64,000 nucleotides of DNA from Posidonia oceanica (GCA_037176725.1 JAZBRS010000023.1:29445001-29509000), one strand, 5' to 3'. Positions 47,980 to 58,823 are shown, counted from the stretch's first letter. Translations and numbers: made by a program. Notes: a model not told the origin generated them from the sequence alone.

Positions 47980-48175
47980 CATCAGGCTGATACCCTTAAC
48001 TATTCGGTGATGAGTCTGTCAACTCCTCATTGGGCCAATACTCCCTAACTATCCGGTGATGAGTCCGTTAACTCCTCGCGGGCCAATAGCCCTAACTATC
48101 TGATGATGAGTCTGTCAACTCCTCAGCGGGCTGATAGCCCCAACTATCCGGCGATAAGTCCGTTAACTTATCACC
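47980..48175. repeat. Hairpin array, third block (four units of about 49 bp)
   Basis: The stems are GATGAGT/ACTCCTC at 48009-48028, 48058-48077 and about 48105, and GATAAGT/ACTTATC at 48153-48172. The loops are CTGTCA or CCGTTA. The first small hairpin reads GGGCCAATAGCCC or GGGCTGATAGCCC. Confidence 0.82.
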
Positions 48176-48294
48176 CATTCGTCGTAGTTTAATAGCATGT
48201 TGTTGCATGACATTAGCATCGCATTGCATGACATCATATAGCTTCCTTGTATCCCTTGTAGAGTCAGTCCTAGTACTGCATCTCATCATTACAC

Positions 48295-48720
48295 GGACAT
48301 CGCGCGCTTAGGATCTGAACCCTTGATTCGCATATTGCTTAAGGTAGCATCCTCAACAACACAAAGCTTTCTACAACCTGCCTACTTTGGATGGCACCCG
48401 CTGTAGTGCGCAGTCTAGGATCATTTCCTCGGTTTCGCGTGCCCGGCGTTCCATTGTGTATACACTGCATTTCACTGCATGACATTGCATCACATTTGCA
48501 TTCTTATTGCGCTGCTACTCTTCTGTAGTTATTACACCAACTTCCGCATTCCGCTTTCCCAGACATGGCATACTTAGGAATCGAACCCCTGGTTCGCACA
48601 CTGCTTAAAGTGACATCCTCAGCATTCGCAACTCTGCGTAGTTTGCCTGCTCAGTATGACGCCCGCAGTAGTGCACGACCCAGGATCGCTTCCTTGGCGT
48701 TACGTGCCTGCAATCGCATG
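48295..48720. repeat. Two diverged direct repeats of about 165 bp
   Basis: Copies at about 48295-48465 and 48562-48725 share TTAGGATCTGAACCC/TTAGGAATCGAACCC, GCTTAARGT, CATCCTCARCA, CGCNGTAGTGC and AGGATC-TTCC. They lie about 267 bases apart. Confidence 0.7.
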
Positions 48721-48725
48721 CACAT

Positions 48726-49662
48726 CCACAGCATCTTTACTTTCAGCATTTTACTTTCTACAGCAGCACCGCGCTAGAGCCATGCACTGCTCAGCGCACC
48801 TGTCGTCTGGCCTTCCTATCTGTATTGCCCAGCGACAGCATTGCATTGCATTTTCTGCCTTTTCCGCGTGCATGCATCATCCCGCTTTCCCCTAGAGGAG
48901 TACAATGCAGTAAGCATTAGCGTAAGCATAACATTTGCATCAACACCGTACGCTAGTCTTTGCATTGGCGCAGCATCCTAGTGTTCGCATTCATCTGCAT
49001 TTGGCAACAGCCAAGACACCCCTTGCATCGCATTGCATTTTCTACCTTTTCTGCCTGCTTGCTTCCTTGATCGAGGGCAAGCCTTTTCTCTTTCTCACGG
49101 CCTCACGAGTTCCTGCTTGTTTCCCTTGTCCTGGGCGGACAAGGACCTTTTGCCTCCCCCAAACTAGCTGCCCTAACCACCCGAACGACAAGCACGTTAG
49201 TCCTTCCGGAGCCGCTTTTGCGCAAGTTTGGACTAGTAGCCAACTTGTCGCGTTGCAACATAGCACTCTCTACTTTCTCTTGCATCGCATCGTACCAGCA
49301 TGCATCACATAACACTACACCAGCATCCCATGTTTGGTAGCTGCATTCGCATCACTTCACATTAACATGCATCAGCACAGCATCTCCTCATGCACAGCAT
49401 CTGCACACGCCCGCGTCGGCTGCGCCTCCCTTAGTGGAGCTCGGCGCGACGAACACTAGTACATATTAGTTCAGCATCAGCATCGCACACCTGTTTTTTC
49501 TTTAGCATCTACATTAGCATCTGCATTTACATCTACATTTGCATTCGTATTGTGGCAACGAGTCATGATTTTCGGTGCATCCATCGGATAAGTGACTCAC
49601 GCCTACAGCAACATCTGACTCTCATCGGCGTCAGGTGGAGTGTCTTGTCAACCCTGAGCCAC
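48726..49662. other. Non-coding 3' region of the gag-only element
   Basis: It is rich in GCATCGCAT/GCATTGCAT words. A diverged array unit lies at about 49165-49205. No gene found. Confidence 0.5.
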
Positions 49663-49740
49663 GGTGTCTACAGATGCCCCTCCCTGAGCCACGGTCTCAC
49701 TACGCTTGACCTCACTCAGGGAGGGGCATCTGTAGACACC
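49663..49740. repeat. Perfect 26-bp inverted repeat across the polypurine tract and 3' LTR start
   Basis: The left arm 49663-49688 is the exact reverse complement of the right arm 49715-49740; the loop is 26 bases. The right arm contains the polypurine tract (AGGGAGGGGCATC, to 49730) and the first ten bases of the 3' LTR (TGTAGACACC). The left arm and the loop also hold the 13-base direct repeat CCTGAGCCACGGT (49653 and 49683). Confidence 0.92.
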
Positions 49741-49773
49741 TCATTTTGACAAGCCAAATTGGTGGTTCTCTCT

Positions 49774-50060
49774 GAAACCCTAGGTTAAACCCTAGGTTAG
49801 CACACACCTAAACCCTAGGTCAAACCCTAGGTTAGCACACCTAAACCCTAGAAAAATCCTAGGTTAAAATCCTAGAAAACTCTAGTAAAGCCACACCTAA
49901 ACCCTAAGTCAAACCCTAGGTTAGCACACCTAAACCCTAGGCCAAACCCTAGGTTAGCACACCTAAACCCTAGGTCAAACCCTAGGTTAGCACACACCTA
50001 AACCCTAGGTCAAACCCTAGGTTTGCATTGTCCTAAACCCTAGCAAAACCCTAGGAACCC
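49774..50060 (+). repeat. AAACCCTAGG (telo-box-like) array
   Basis: About 15 copies of the core AAACCCTA occur in under 300 bases, mostly in the context CTAAACCCTAGGTCAAACCCTAGGTTAGCACAC taken as two 10-mers plus a linker. The core equals the plant telomere/telo-box word, but the period is not seven bases. Confidence 0.85.
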
Positions 50061-50099
50061 TAGGTCACACCCACGCATGCACAAGCCCAAGTCCAAACC

Positions 50100-50350
50100 T
50101 CCTTTCTTTTCCTCTTCTCTTTTCTTCTTTTTCTTCTTCTTCTTCTTCCTTTTTTTCCTTCTCCTTTTCTTTCTTTTTTTCCTCCTTTTTCCTTCAGCCC
50201 GGCCCACTCATCCTTTTCTTTCTTTTTCTTTTCTTTTTCATTTTCTTCCAGGCCCAGCCCACCATCTCCTCCCTCCTTTCCTTTTTCCATTTTTCTTTTC
50301 CTTGAGCCCACTGCCAGGCCCGACCTCCTCTTTCTTTCCCTTTTCCCTCC
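50100..50350 (+). repeat. Polypyrimidine tract of the 3' LTR
   Basis: TTCTTCTT and CCTTTTTC runs, interrupted by CAGGCCCAGCCCAC words. The matching blocks in the other Tat/Ogre LTRs are 9390-9680 (reverse) and 63590-63680. Confidence 0.75.
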
Positions 50351-51539
50351 TTTAGCTGCTGCAAACCCAGCCTTCCCTTCACAGCAACCGCCTCCATGCA
50401 CAGCCTTCTCACCAACTTGCTCGGCCTTCATGTGGCCTTCAACACCTCTCCCATCCACACTTACTCTTGCTCCTTCTTTCCCGCTCTCCTAGCAACACCC
50501 ACAGTCAATCAACAGCAGCCATCCCTCTGCCTAACTCCCTACAGAGCAACCGCTTTGCACGCCATCTTTCTTTGGCTTTCATCCAACAAAAAGCCAATCC
50601 CTCCTCATCCAAATAAAAAAAACCAGAAGAGCAAGAGGGCAACAGCAACAACTCATTTCCAATCCTACGCACAGCAGCAGCAGCAGCACCTACAGCAAAA
50701 CCCATTTTCCTCCGCACACAGCACAGCACCCTTTTTCCTCCCCAGCAAGCACAGCATCCCCACGCTCCCACTCAGCCTTCCATAGCCTTCCTTAGCCCTC
50801 CATGAAGCCATAGAGAGAGCCACGAAGCCCCTAAGAGAGCTACATCTGCAGAAGAGAAGAAAAAAACCAGAGAACCCATTTTCTTCAAACCTACAGCAGA
50901 GAGGGAGGGAGAGCAATTAACTTGCTCCGAACCTTCCTTAGAGTTCCAGCAACTCGGGCCGATCACGCCACGAGCTTCCGGTTCACCACAGCGCCGCCGC
51001 GACCCTCCGCCGGACTACCTAACCCAACCGAGGTCGGCAGCATGCTCCGCCCATCTCCGTAGGTAACGGACCTCATCTCTGAGTTTCTTTTAGTCTCGTC
51101 GTGCTTCCTAGCTAGTTAGATACATGTTTAGAGCTTCAGCGCCCGATTCAAGCTCCGCCGCTACAGTCGTCTTCTTCTGCGACGCTCAGCAACTCTACCG
51201 CGCTCCTGGCCAGCTCCGACCTTCCGGATCGCTCCCCGAGCATCGCCGGACCTCCAACAACTTGGTCCCGCTGCGCTCTTGCGCCGCCGTTGCCCCTAGC
51301 GCCTGCACCATCTTCGGCCTCCTCTACAGCAAACCGCCGACGTCACTAGGTCACCCCGACCACCGTCACACGTCGCCGAACCCACCAGAGCATCCGGACA
51401 ATCCGCCTCCAGATCCCGGTCACCTCAGCACCGCCGCTCGCCCGCCGGATCGCCGCTGCAGCAACCTCCTTCTCTAGCGCCAGCAGTTGAGCTCGATAAG
51501 GCACTGTAGCACTGTAGCAACTTAGGATTAAATGTTTTA

Positions 51540-52060
51540 ATTTTAAGTTCGTTACTGCATTGCATTCAAGCCCTTATGTTTATTTATTTTTTGCATTTCA
51601 GTCCAGCATCAATTGAAAAGTCATTTAATCTGCATTTATAACTATATTGCATTGCATAAAATGTCTGCATGTTTTAATAATTGCATTTAGGTCCAGTCAC
51701 ATGTCATTTGTGATTTAAATGTAATTTTAAACCTTATTGCAATGTAATAAAGCCCTGCTTGTTTTAATTTTTACATTTAGGTTCTGTTTACTTTAAACTG
51801 TGATTTAAATATGGATTTAAAACCTTATTACATTGCAATAAAGTCCTGCAAATTCCAATTATTGCATTTAGGTCCTATTTACTTTAAACTGTGATTTAAA
51901 TATGCAATTTCAAACCTTATTACATTGTAATAAAGTCCAGCAAGTTTGCATTGTTGCATTTAGGTCCAGTTTGCTTCCAACTGCCATTTAAATGCAATTT
52001 TAAACTTTATTACATTGCAATAAAGTCCTGTGACTTGTGTTTATTACATTTAAGTCCTTT
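51540..52060 (+). repeat. TTAGGTCC tandem repeat, about 91-bp unit
   Basis: TTTAGGTCC-type words occur near 51687, 51777, 51868, 51959 and 52049, almost exactly 91 bases apart. Between them lie ATTTAAATGCAATTTTAAACCTTATTACATTGCAATAAAGTCC-like sequences. The array fades into degenerate units up to about 52600. Confidence 0.82.
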
Positions 52061-53704
52061 TTGCATGCATGCATCATTTAAATTGCATTTTAATCATATT
52101 GCATTGCTTTAAATGCCCAACAGTTTTCTAAATTGCATTTCAATCCATGTTTTTAAACTGTTGCTTGTTTGCATGCCTGTTTAGCTTTGCATTTTAAAGC
52201 CTACATGTTTTCAAAATTACATGTAGGTCCCTATGCCTAGTTTCTTCATGCTTGCATCCTGCATTGCATTTTAAATTCAACAGTTAGGTCTAATTGCATG
52301 TTAGTCCTAAAACCTACTGTTGTCTGCTTACTTGTTTCTTTTGCATTGCACTTAGGTTCAGCATGTTTTCAAAATTGCATGTAGGTCCATTTCTTGCATT
52401 ATTGCATGCACACCTTTTAATTAATGCTGCATTCTGCCATTGCTTGCCTATTGCATTGCTGCATTACTTTTTTGCATGCATTTACCTTGTTGCATTGTAT
52501 TTTGCCATGACATTGCATTTAGGCCCCTGCAGTTATTTTAATTGCACTTAGGTCCCTGCATTTGCATTCTTGCCTACATCGCATCTTCATGTCATTGCAT
52601 ATAGCTCCCTTGCATCCTTTTGAGCACCCTTAGCTTCATTGCACGTAGGACACCCTGCATTGCACACACATACGGGTAATTTGCACTTAGACCCCCACTT
52701 AGACCACTTTTTCTGGCCCTTGAGCCATCTGACTTGATTCCTGAATAACTTTTGATTGGACCGTTGAATCTTCACGATCTAACTATCCTAGTCTTCCTAG
52801 TTGAATGATCTTTCATTCTAACCAATGTTATTTCAGATCAAGCCTCAGATCTTCAAGATAAGCCCATCTGAATCACTGCATATCACTCATTGCCTTATCA
52901 TTTGCATTGCATGCATCGTTTTCGCGACCTGTTTTCCCGTACATGTAGATTAGGCTTTCTAGCCTTTGCTTTGCTCCATTTTTGCATGTCGCACACTTGC
53001 ATTGCATGGTTTTCCGCCTCTGCTTTCGTTTCTCCTTTGCATGCCACTCGCATTGCATGGTTTTCATCGCTGTTTTGTTTTATCGCCTGCATTGCATTTA
53101 GGACGATGATGCTTGCTGCCTAGGAGTTCTTACGAACCAGGGCTTGCCCGTTTGGAACGCTAGCAGCGCTGCTGAGCACATAGATTGCATGTTTACTTCC
53201 CTGCACGCATTTTAGCACTTAGAGCATACATTTGAGCATGTAATTAAGCATTCATGGCATTTAGGCATTCAAAGCATGCATCTTCCTGCATATGCGAGTG
53301 AGAATAGCCTAAGAAAGACCGATTCTTTGGACGTATCGGGGGTGCCTAACACCTTCCCCATGCATAACAGGAGTCCTTGTCCTTTTTCTTGGCCCGCAAT
53401 GACCATTATGCCCTCATCCTAGGCACGAGTCATAGCATAGCATAGCATAGCATTGCATTGCATCGCATCCCTTTGCATCTCTTTGCATGGTTTCCATGCA
53501 TTTCCCTGGTTTTCCTTATCTCCCAATTTAATAGACATGGTGGCGACTCTGATTTAGTCTTATCTTTCTTTTTTCCTCTTTTGCCAGCATTTCCAAGTAG
53601 AGTTTCCTTCCTCGGATTCAACTGCTAATAGTGAACCTATTTCCGATCAGTGCACGCAAGTTTTGGCATCGTGCATGGACGATCCGATTTTCAGGATTAC
53701 TACA

Positions 53705-56620
53705 CCATATACTCTGCCTCTGTTGTAGACAGGGTAACCAATGGTTGTAGAATTACTTTCCAGGTCACTACGGAACTACCCACTGTGAAGACATAACCAG
53801 TCATTGATCTTCTATCATCTACATCTGCAGCGTAATTTGAATCAGAATAACCTGCAACCAAGCAATCTGCATCACCTCCATAGATGAGACTTATATCAGA
53901 TGTTCCTTTTACCGAAATATGCGCTTTACGGCCTGTCATTGTTCTTTTCCAGGTTTACTTATAAACCGGCTGACAACACTAATAGCATGTGCAATATCAG
54001 GCATAGTGCACACCATCGCATACATCAGACTCCCAACTACGCTAGCATAAGGAACACGAGACATGTACTCTTTTTCGGCTTCTGATTGAGGTGCAAATAC
54101 TATAAAAAGACGTAAGTTTGCAGTAGATGGAGTATTCAAAGGTTTCACAGTAGTCATACCGAATTTTGATAAGACTTTCTGAATATAGCTCTTCTGTGAC
54201 AAGAAAAGCTTCCCCTAATTTCTGTCTCTATAGATCTCCATTCCCAGAATTTTCTTTGCTACACCGGGGTCTTTCATGTCAAATTCTGAACTGAGGAGTT
54301 TCTTCAGCTTCTGAATCTCTGCTTCGTCTTGTGCGACGATGAGCATATCATCTACATGGAAAAATAAATAGATGTATGAACCTATCATTCAGCCTATTGT
54401 GATATACACAACAATCATACTGACTTCTGTTGTAACCATTCCTAATCATGAAACTATCAAATCTCTTGTACCACTACCTTGGAGATTGCTTGAGTCCATA
54501 CAAAGATTTCTTCAGTCAACATACATGATCTTCCTTTCTAAGAACGGCAAACCCCTCTGGTTGACTCGTCAAGATATCTTCTTCTAGCTCAACATGTAGA
54601 AAAGTTGTCTTCACATCAAACCACTCCAGCTCCAAATTCTGATGTGCTACTAATGCAAGTAACACCTGGATAGAAGTGTGTCTGATAACTAGTGAGAAAA
54701 TCTTGTTGTAGTCAACTCCTTCTTTCTGACTGTGCCTTTTGCAACTAGCCGTGCCTTGTATCTTGACTCTTCAACCCCTTGGATTCCAGTCTTCTTCTTG
54801 AAGACCCACTTGCAGCCAACAATTCTTCTCTCCTTTAGTACTTTGACCAGTTCCCATGTCTAATTCTTGTGAAGAGATTCCATCTCTTCACCCATTGCAA
54901 CAATCCACTGGACAAATTCTGTACTTCTGATAACTTCCCGATAGGTAGAGGGCTCCTCAGACTCCATCCCTTCTGCTGCATCAAAAGCACAAGCAATCAT
55001 GCTCTCAGAGCCATATTTCTTTGGAACGTTGATCTGTCTCCGAGGTCGATCAATTGCAATATTGTACGATCATTATTCTTGTTGATGCTCTACAGATTCT
55101 GTATTGGTCTCTAGTTCATGACTCTGTGGTGAATCTTCATCATCTTTTCGATTGAAAGTTATTTCAAACTCCACCTGCTTGATGACACTGTCACTGCTTC
55201 CTAAAACAGAGGACTCCACACTTGGGTGAAGCATAGAATTTTAATTAAAGGTTACACTTCTACTAAGAATAACTTTACATTCAGAAGGATACCAAATTCT
55301 ATATCCTTTTACCCTAGTACCATAGTCCATAAACAAATCCTTCTTTGCCCTTGGCTCTAACTTACCTTCACTAACATGATAATATGCAGGAAATCTGAAT
55401 ATTCTAATATTAGAATAAGTAGCAGATTTTCCAGACCATACCTCGAAGAGAGTTTTATTGTTAATGGCACTTGCTGGATTATGATTCACCAAATAGCATG
55501 CCGTGTTAACTGCCTTTGCTCAAAAAGGTTTCTTTAATCCAGAATTAGAGATCATGCATTGAGCTTTCTCTAATAGTGTTCTATTCATCCGTTCTGCTAC
55601 ATCATTTTGTTGTGGCGTGTCTTTGACTGTTAAGTGCTTAGCAATACCCACTTCCTTGCAAAACTCGTTGAACTCTTTTGAACAAAACTCCAGACCATTA
55701 TCAGTACGAAGGCGCTTGATCTTCTTTTCTATCTGATTTTCCACAAATGCCTTTCATTGTTTGAAGACTTTGAATACTTCACTCTTGTGTTTCATCATGA
55801 ATACCCAATTCATCCTTGAATAATCATCTATCACAAAAAGAAAGTACCTCAAACCTCCTAGAAATGGAATACGAGAGGGACCCCAACAATCGACGGGATA
55901 TAATCAAATGTTGCCTTTGTTGAATGCATTTCCTTATAGAACTAAACTCGATGTTGCTTGCTGAAAACACAGTGCTCACAGAATTCAAGGTCTACTACCT
56001 TGTGGCCTCCTAGAAGACCTTGCTTGCTCAGGACTGACATCCCTTTCTCACTCAGATTCGCAAGCTGCATGTGCCACAACTTACTCTGATTTGATTCTAA
56101 CTGCTCTGAAAGAGATATTGTTGCCGCGGAACCTGTTACAGTTGAACCTTGGAGGAGATACAAGGGACCTTTCTTAATACCCTTCATGACTACCAAAGCT
56201 AATTTTGTCACCCGAATTGCTCCACCTCCACCACTGTATTTATATCCCTTGCCATCCAATGCCATCAAGGATATTAAATTCTTACCCAACTCTAAAACGT
56301 ACCGTACATTGGTTAACGTTCTCACCACACCGTCATGTGTTTTGATATGAATGGTACCACTACCAACTGATCTACAAACGACATTATTGGCCATAGAAAC
56401 ATTTCCACCATCAACCTTCTCATAGGTTGAAAACCATTCCCTGTTTGGACACATGTGATGGGAAGCACCAGAATCCAATACTCAACTGTCAGTTGGATAC
56501 TGAACAGAAACAGTAAAGGCAATGTCTGATTCAGGTGAAGAATCATCCTGCGCCACAGTAGCAACAGTGACCTTTGACTTCATCTTGGGATAATCAACCT
56601 TCCAGTGACCTGGTTCCTTA
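53705..56620 (-). pseudogene. Protease, integrase, reverse transcriptase and RNase H start of the Tork-type copia
   Basis: Reading leftwards from about 56478, the protease DSGASHHMCPNR is intact at its active site. Next come the integrase zinc region (LWHMQLANLSEKG, EHCVFSKQH), the core with RLRTDNG (near 55710) and NDVAERMN (near 55600), and the reverse transcriptase, whose YVDD reads HVDDMLI near 54340. RNase H starts with GYSDSNYAADVDDRRS and STTEAEYM, ending at the insertion point. Many stops and frameshifts lie throughout, for example 53937 and 55520. The motifs resemble the Tork/TNT1 group. Confidence 0.88.
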
Positions 56621-57340
56621 GTTGCATATGTCCCTCGAATTCAGATGTCTAGCCTTAGATTTCGACCTTCTTTTGCTTTTCTTGTCATTCTTCTAAAAAC
56701 GTCCACGACCTTTGTCAAAACTCGTTGCTACAAGTCCTGAACCAAAATTATCGATACCACTACTCGATGCCATTTGACGGAGTTCTCGAGTATGTAAACC
56801 AGATCTAACCTCTTCCAGAAAAACTGTATCCTTTTCGACAATGAAGGATTGAACAAAATTCTCATAAGACGGAGGAAGAGAAACTAACAAAAGTAGGGCA
56901 GCATCGTCGTCCTCTATCTTGACGTCAATGTTGCTCAATTCCATTAGTATTGTATTTAACTAATCCAAATGGTCTTTCAAATATGTACCTTCTTTCATAC
57001 GGAGGGCAAACATGCATTGCTTTAGAAACAACTTGTTGGTTAAAGACTTCGTCATATTATAGACTTTCCAACTTCCACTACAGACTGGCTACAGACTCTT
57101 AATCTCCAACTTCGATAATGACATCGTCGATGAGACATTGCAAGATCATGGAGTGTGCCTTCTCCTCTTGCGTAGCCAACATCAACCCCAATAGGCTTCG
57201 TCTTCGATAGCGACAACCAGATGTCCTATTGTTTTAACAGAGCTCGCATCTTGATTTGTCAGAGACTGAAACTATTCTTCCCAGTGAACTTCTCGATCTT
57301 TACGTTGTGTGACGACATCTTCTCTCGATCAATAGTTGTA
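56620..57340 (-). pseudogene. gag of the Tork-type copia
   Basis: The best preserved part (56944-56693) reads NIDVKIEDDDAALLLLVSLPPSYE, the UBN2-type gag of Tork/TNT1-like elements. The zinc knuckle near 56600 keeps EPGHWK, but its last Cys appears as Tyr and the first two are lost. Upstream the frame is broken. Confidence 0.78.
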
Positions 57341-57350
57341 GACAAATTTG

Positions 57351-57367
57351 GAGAAACTCTGATACCA
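57351..57367 (-). other. Primer binding site of the Tork-type copia
   Basis: The minus strand reads TGGTATCAGAGTTTCTC, matching the initiator tRNA-Met site, three bases inside the LTR. Confidence 0.85.
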
Positions 57368-57370
57368 GTT

Positions 57371-57981
57371 TGTTGCAACGGAAGCACAAGGAATACGGAA
57401 GGTTGAGAGAAAACAAACACACAAACAATCAATTACACAACAAAGAAGAGAAAAGGATTTACATGGTTCACCATAAAGGACTACGTCCATGGGCGAACGG
57501 GAGAAGAAAATTTCACTATGCTTCAAGATGTTACAAGAGTGAAGGGAGAGATCAGAGGAGCAGTCGTCACGTCTCCCTCTAGATTTACAATGGAATGAGC
57601 AACTCAACAAACCCTAAAACAGGTTACATTATTTAAATAGTCTGTCGTAACGGACGTCCGGTCGGATGTTCGTTTCAAGGCGAAATTCCCAACTTCGAGA
57701 AAATAGACAAGATGGATGTCCGTTAATTCTCTAACTATCAAGGATGTTGGTGGACGCCCGAGCCAGAGGTTTGCAAATGCTCTGACCATTTCCAGAAGAG
57801 TGGCAAACGTTCACGAAAGCTCTGACAGTTTCCAGAAGAGTAGCGGATGTCTGGTACGAACGTCCACTCACGTATTGATGTCTCAGCCCCCTCCTCCTTA
57901 AGACGAAATGGCAGACGTCCGATCAAATGTCCGCTCGATGCTCTGCTGCCATACACCTTGGATTCAAGACATATTTCAACA
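57371..57981 (-). repeat. 5' LTR of the Tork-type copia element
   Basis: The termini are TGTTGCAACG and TTTCAACA on the plus strand, giving TGTTG/CAACA inverted ends. A TATTTAAATA box lies at about 57630-57639. It is the same length as its partner at 37341-37951. Confidence 0.9.
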
Positions 57982-58258
57982 CGGTGAGATAGAATTTCTA
58001 AACCATGTCATCTTATAGGAGAGTGTCTCAGTTGATCTAAGGAAGAGCCCATGTATTCTATAGTCGTCGAGGTTAATTACACCCAAGGCATTACGGGGAT
58101 TCCCAAGATTAACTCTTACTATCAAAATTTTATCAAGAAATCTGAAAAGATAACATCACCTTTGGCACTACTGCTGAAGAAAATTGGAACATGTATAACC
58201 ACAACAGTTCAGCTGCTGTCCCCTTCAAAAATCATATTTTACAGAAGTCAAAGCTAAA
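57982..58258 (+). pseudogene. Ty3/gypsy reverse transcriptase/RNase H fragment, right half
   Basis: It encodes EIEFLNHVIL and ESVSVDLRKS (usual KVEFLGHVIS, EGVSVDP), then a degraded YYQNFIKKSEKITSPLALLLKK, matching the connection between gypsy reverse transcriptase and RNase H. It continues the fragment ending at 37340. Sequence from 58260 to 58820 shows nothing I recognise. Confidence 0.75.
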
Positions 58259-58822
58259 TATATATGTAGGATTGTCAGCCAACCTCACAGCAGATTCTGC
58301 ACCAATGTTGGACCCATTAGGCTAGATATGATATTACTCCTGTCCGACTTTGACACTGATTAAATCCCATCTGGCTTAACGTCCAAACACATTATCTGAA
58401 TTTTTTTATTTTGGAAACGCAATACATTTATGTTGCCTCTGTGTGATCTTGCACCTTCCAACTTTGACAATAAGCAATTCTTCCAATCGGTCAACTATTG
58501 CACACTTTTAGGTGAGAGTATCTCGATCTTTGCTCATTAGTTGGACATCCACCTTACACTCCACTAATAGATTACCAGAAAGAATTGGAGTAAATCCAAC
58601 CTAAACGGGTAGTGAATAGTGATTCCTACTCTTAGCGGGCATGTCCCTTCACTCTAAACCAAAGTTGGTTTAGGTACACATGCACTAGTCATACCATCCA
58701 TATACCAACCATTAAAAATAAATCTACAAAGTAGTTATATTGGTTTTGTAACTTCAGCTGGAATTTCTGTTACGGTACATGTGAAGAAGCTGGATTTGTT
58801 TGTTTTTTTTTTATGAAGATGG

Positions 58823-58823
<1 letters not shown>

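Larger units (their letters stand above)
38327..53704 (+). mobile_element. Gag-only Tat/Ogre-type Ty3/gypsy retrotransposon (TR-GAG-like)
   Basis: The LTR pair is 38327-41708 and 49731-53704 and a tRNA-Arg primer site follows the 5' LTR. The 8-kb interior has one gag ORF (42854-45100), hairpin arrays, and a polypurine tract at 49715-49730. No protease, reverse transcriptase, RNase H or integrase motif was found between gag and the 3' LTR. Such gag-only elements are known as TR-GAG elements and depend on enzymes from relatives. The perfect 5-bp duplication CCATA marks it as one insertion. The two LTRs differ in length (3382 and 3974 bases) and have unlike middles. Confidence 0.88.
49731..53704 (+). 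repeat. 3' LTR of the gag-only Tat/Ogre element
   Basis: It starts TGTAGACACCTCATTTTGAC and ends TCAGGATTACTACA, directly before the right target duplication. In order it has an AAACCCTAGG array (49774-50060), polypyrimidine (50100-50350), a GC-rich block (50940-51480), TTAGGTCC repeats (51540-52060) and the conserved R-U5 end (52900-53704). The latter includes the GGTGCCTAACACCTTCCCC block. Its middle resembles the solo LTR at 5166, not the 5' LTR of its own element. Confidence 0.88.
37341..57981 (-). mobile_element. Tork-type Ty1/copia element (minus strand), split by a Tat/Ogre element
   Basis: The LTRs are 37341-37951 (3' LTR) and 57371-57981 (5' LTR), both 611 bases. On the minus strand the order is 5' LTR, tRNA-Met site, gag, protease, integrase, reverse transcriptase, RNase H, polypurine tract, 3' LTR. 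The gag-only element 38327-53704 interrupts RNase H between the codons for EYM and ALT. The two LTRs differ at about a tenth of positions over the first 100 bases, so this insertion is older than the SIRE one. Flanks CTATG and CGGTG match at three of five bases. It sits inside a gypsy pol. Confidence 0.9.

Noticed and set aside
48570..48600. tRNA gene on the minus strand (GGTTCGATTCC)
   Set aside because: No cloverleaf or A-box at a suitable distance could be found by eye.
49774..50060. Interstitial telomere
   Set aside because: The units are about 10-14 bases with CCTAGG junctions and a GTTAGCACAC linker, not seven-base telomere repeats; it lies inside an LTR.
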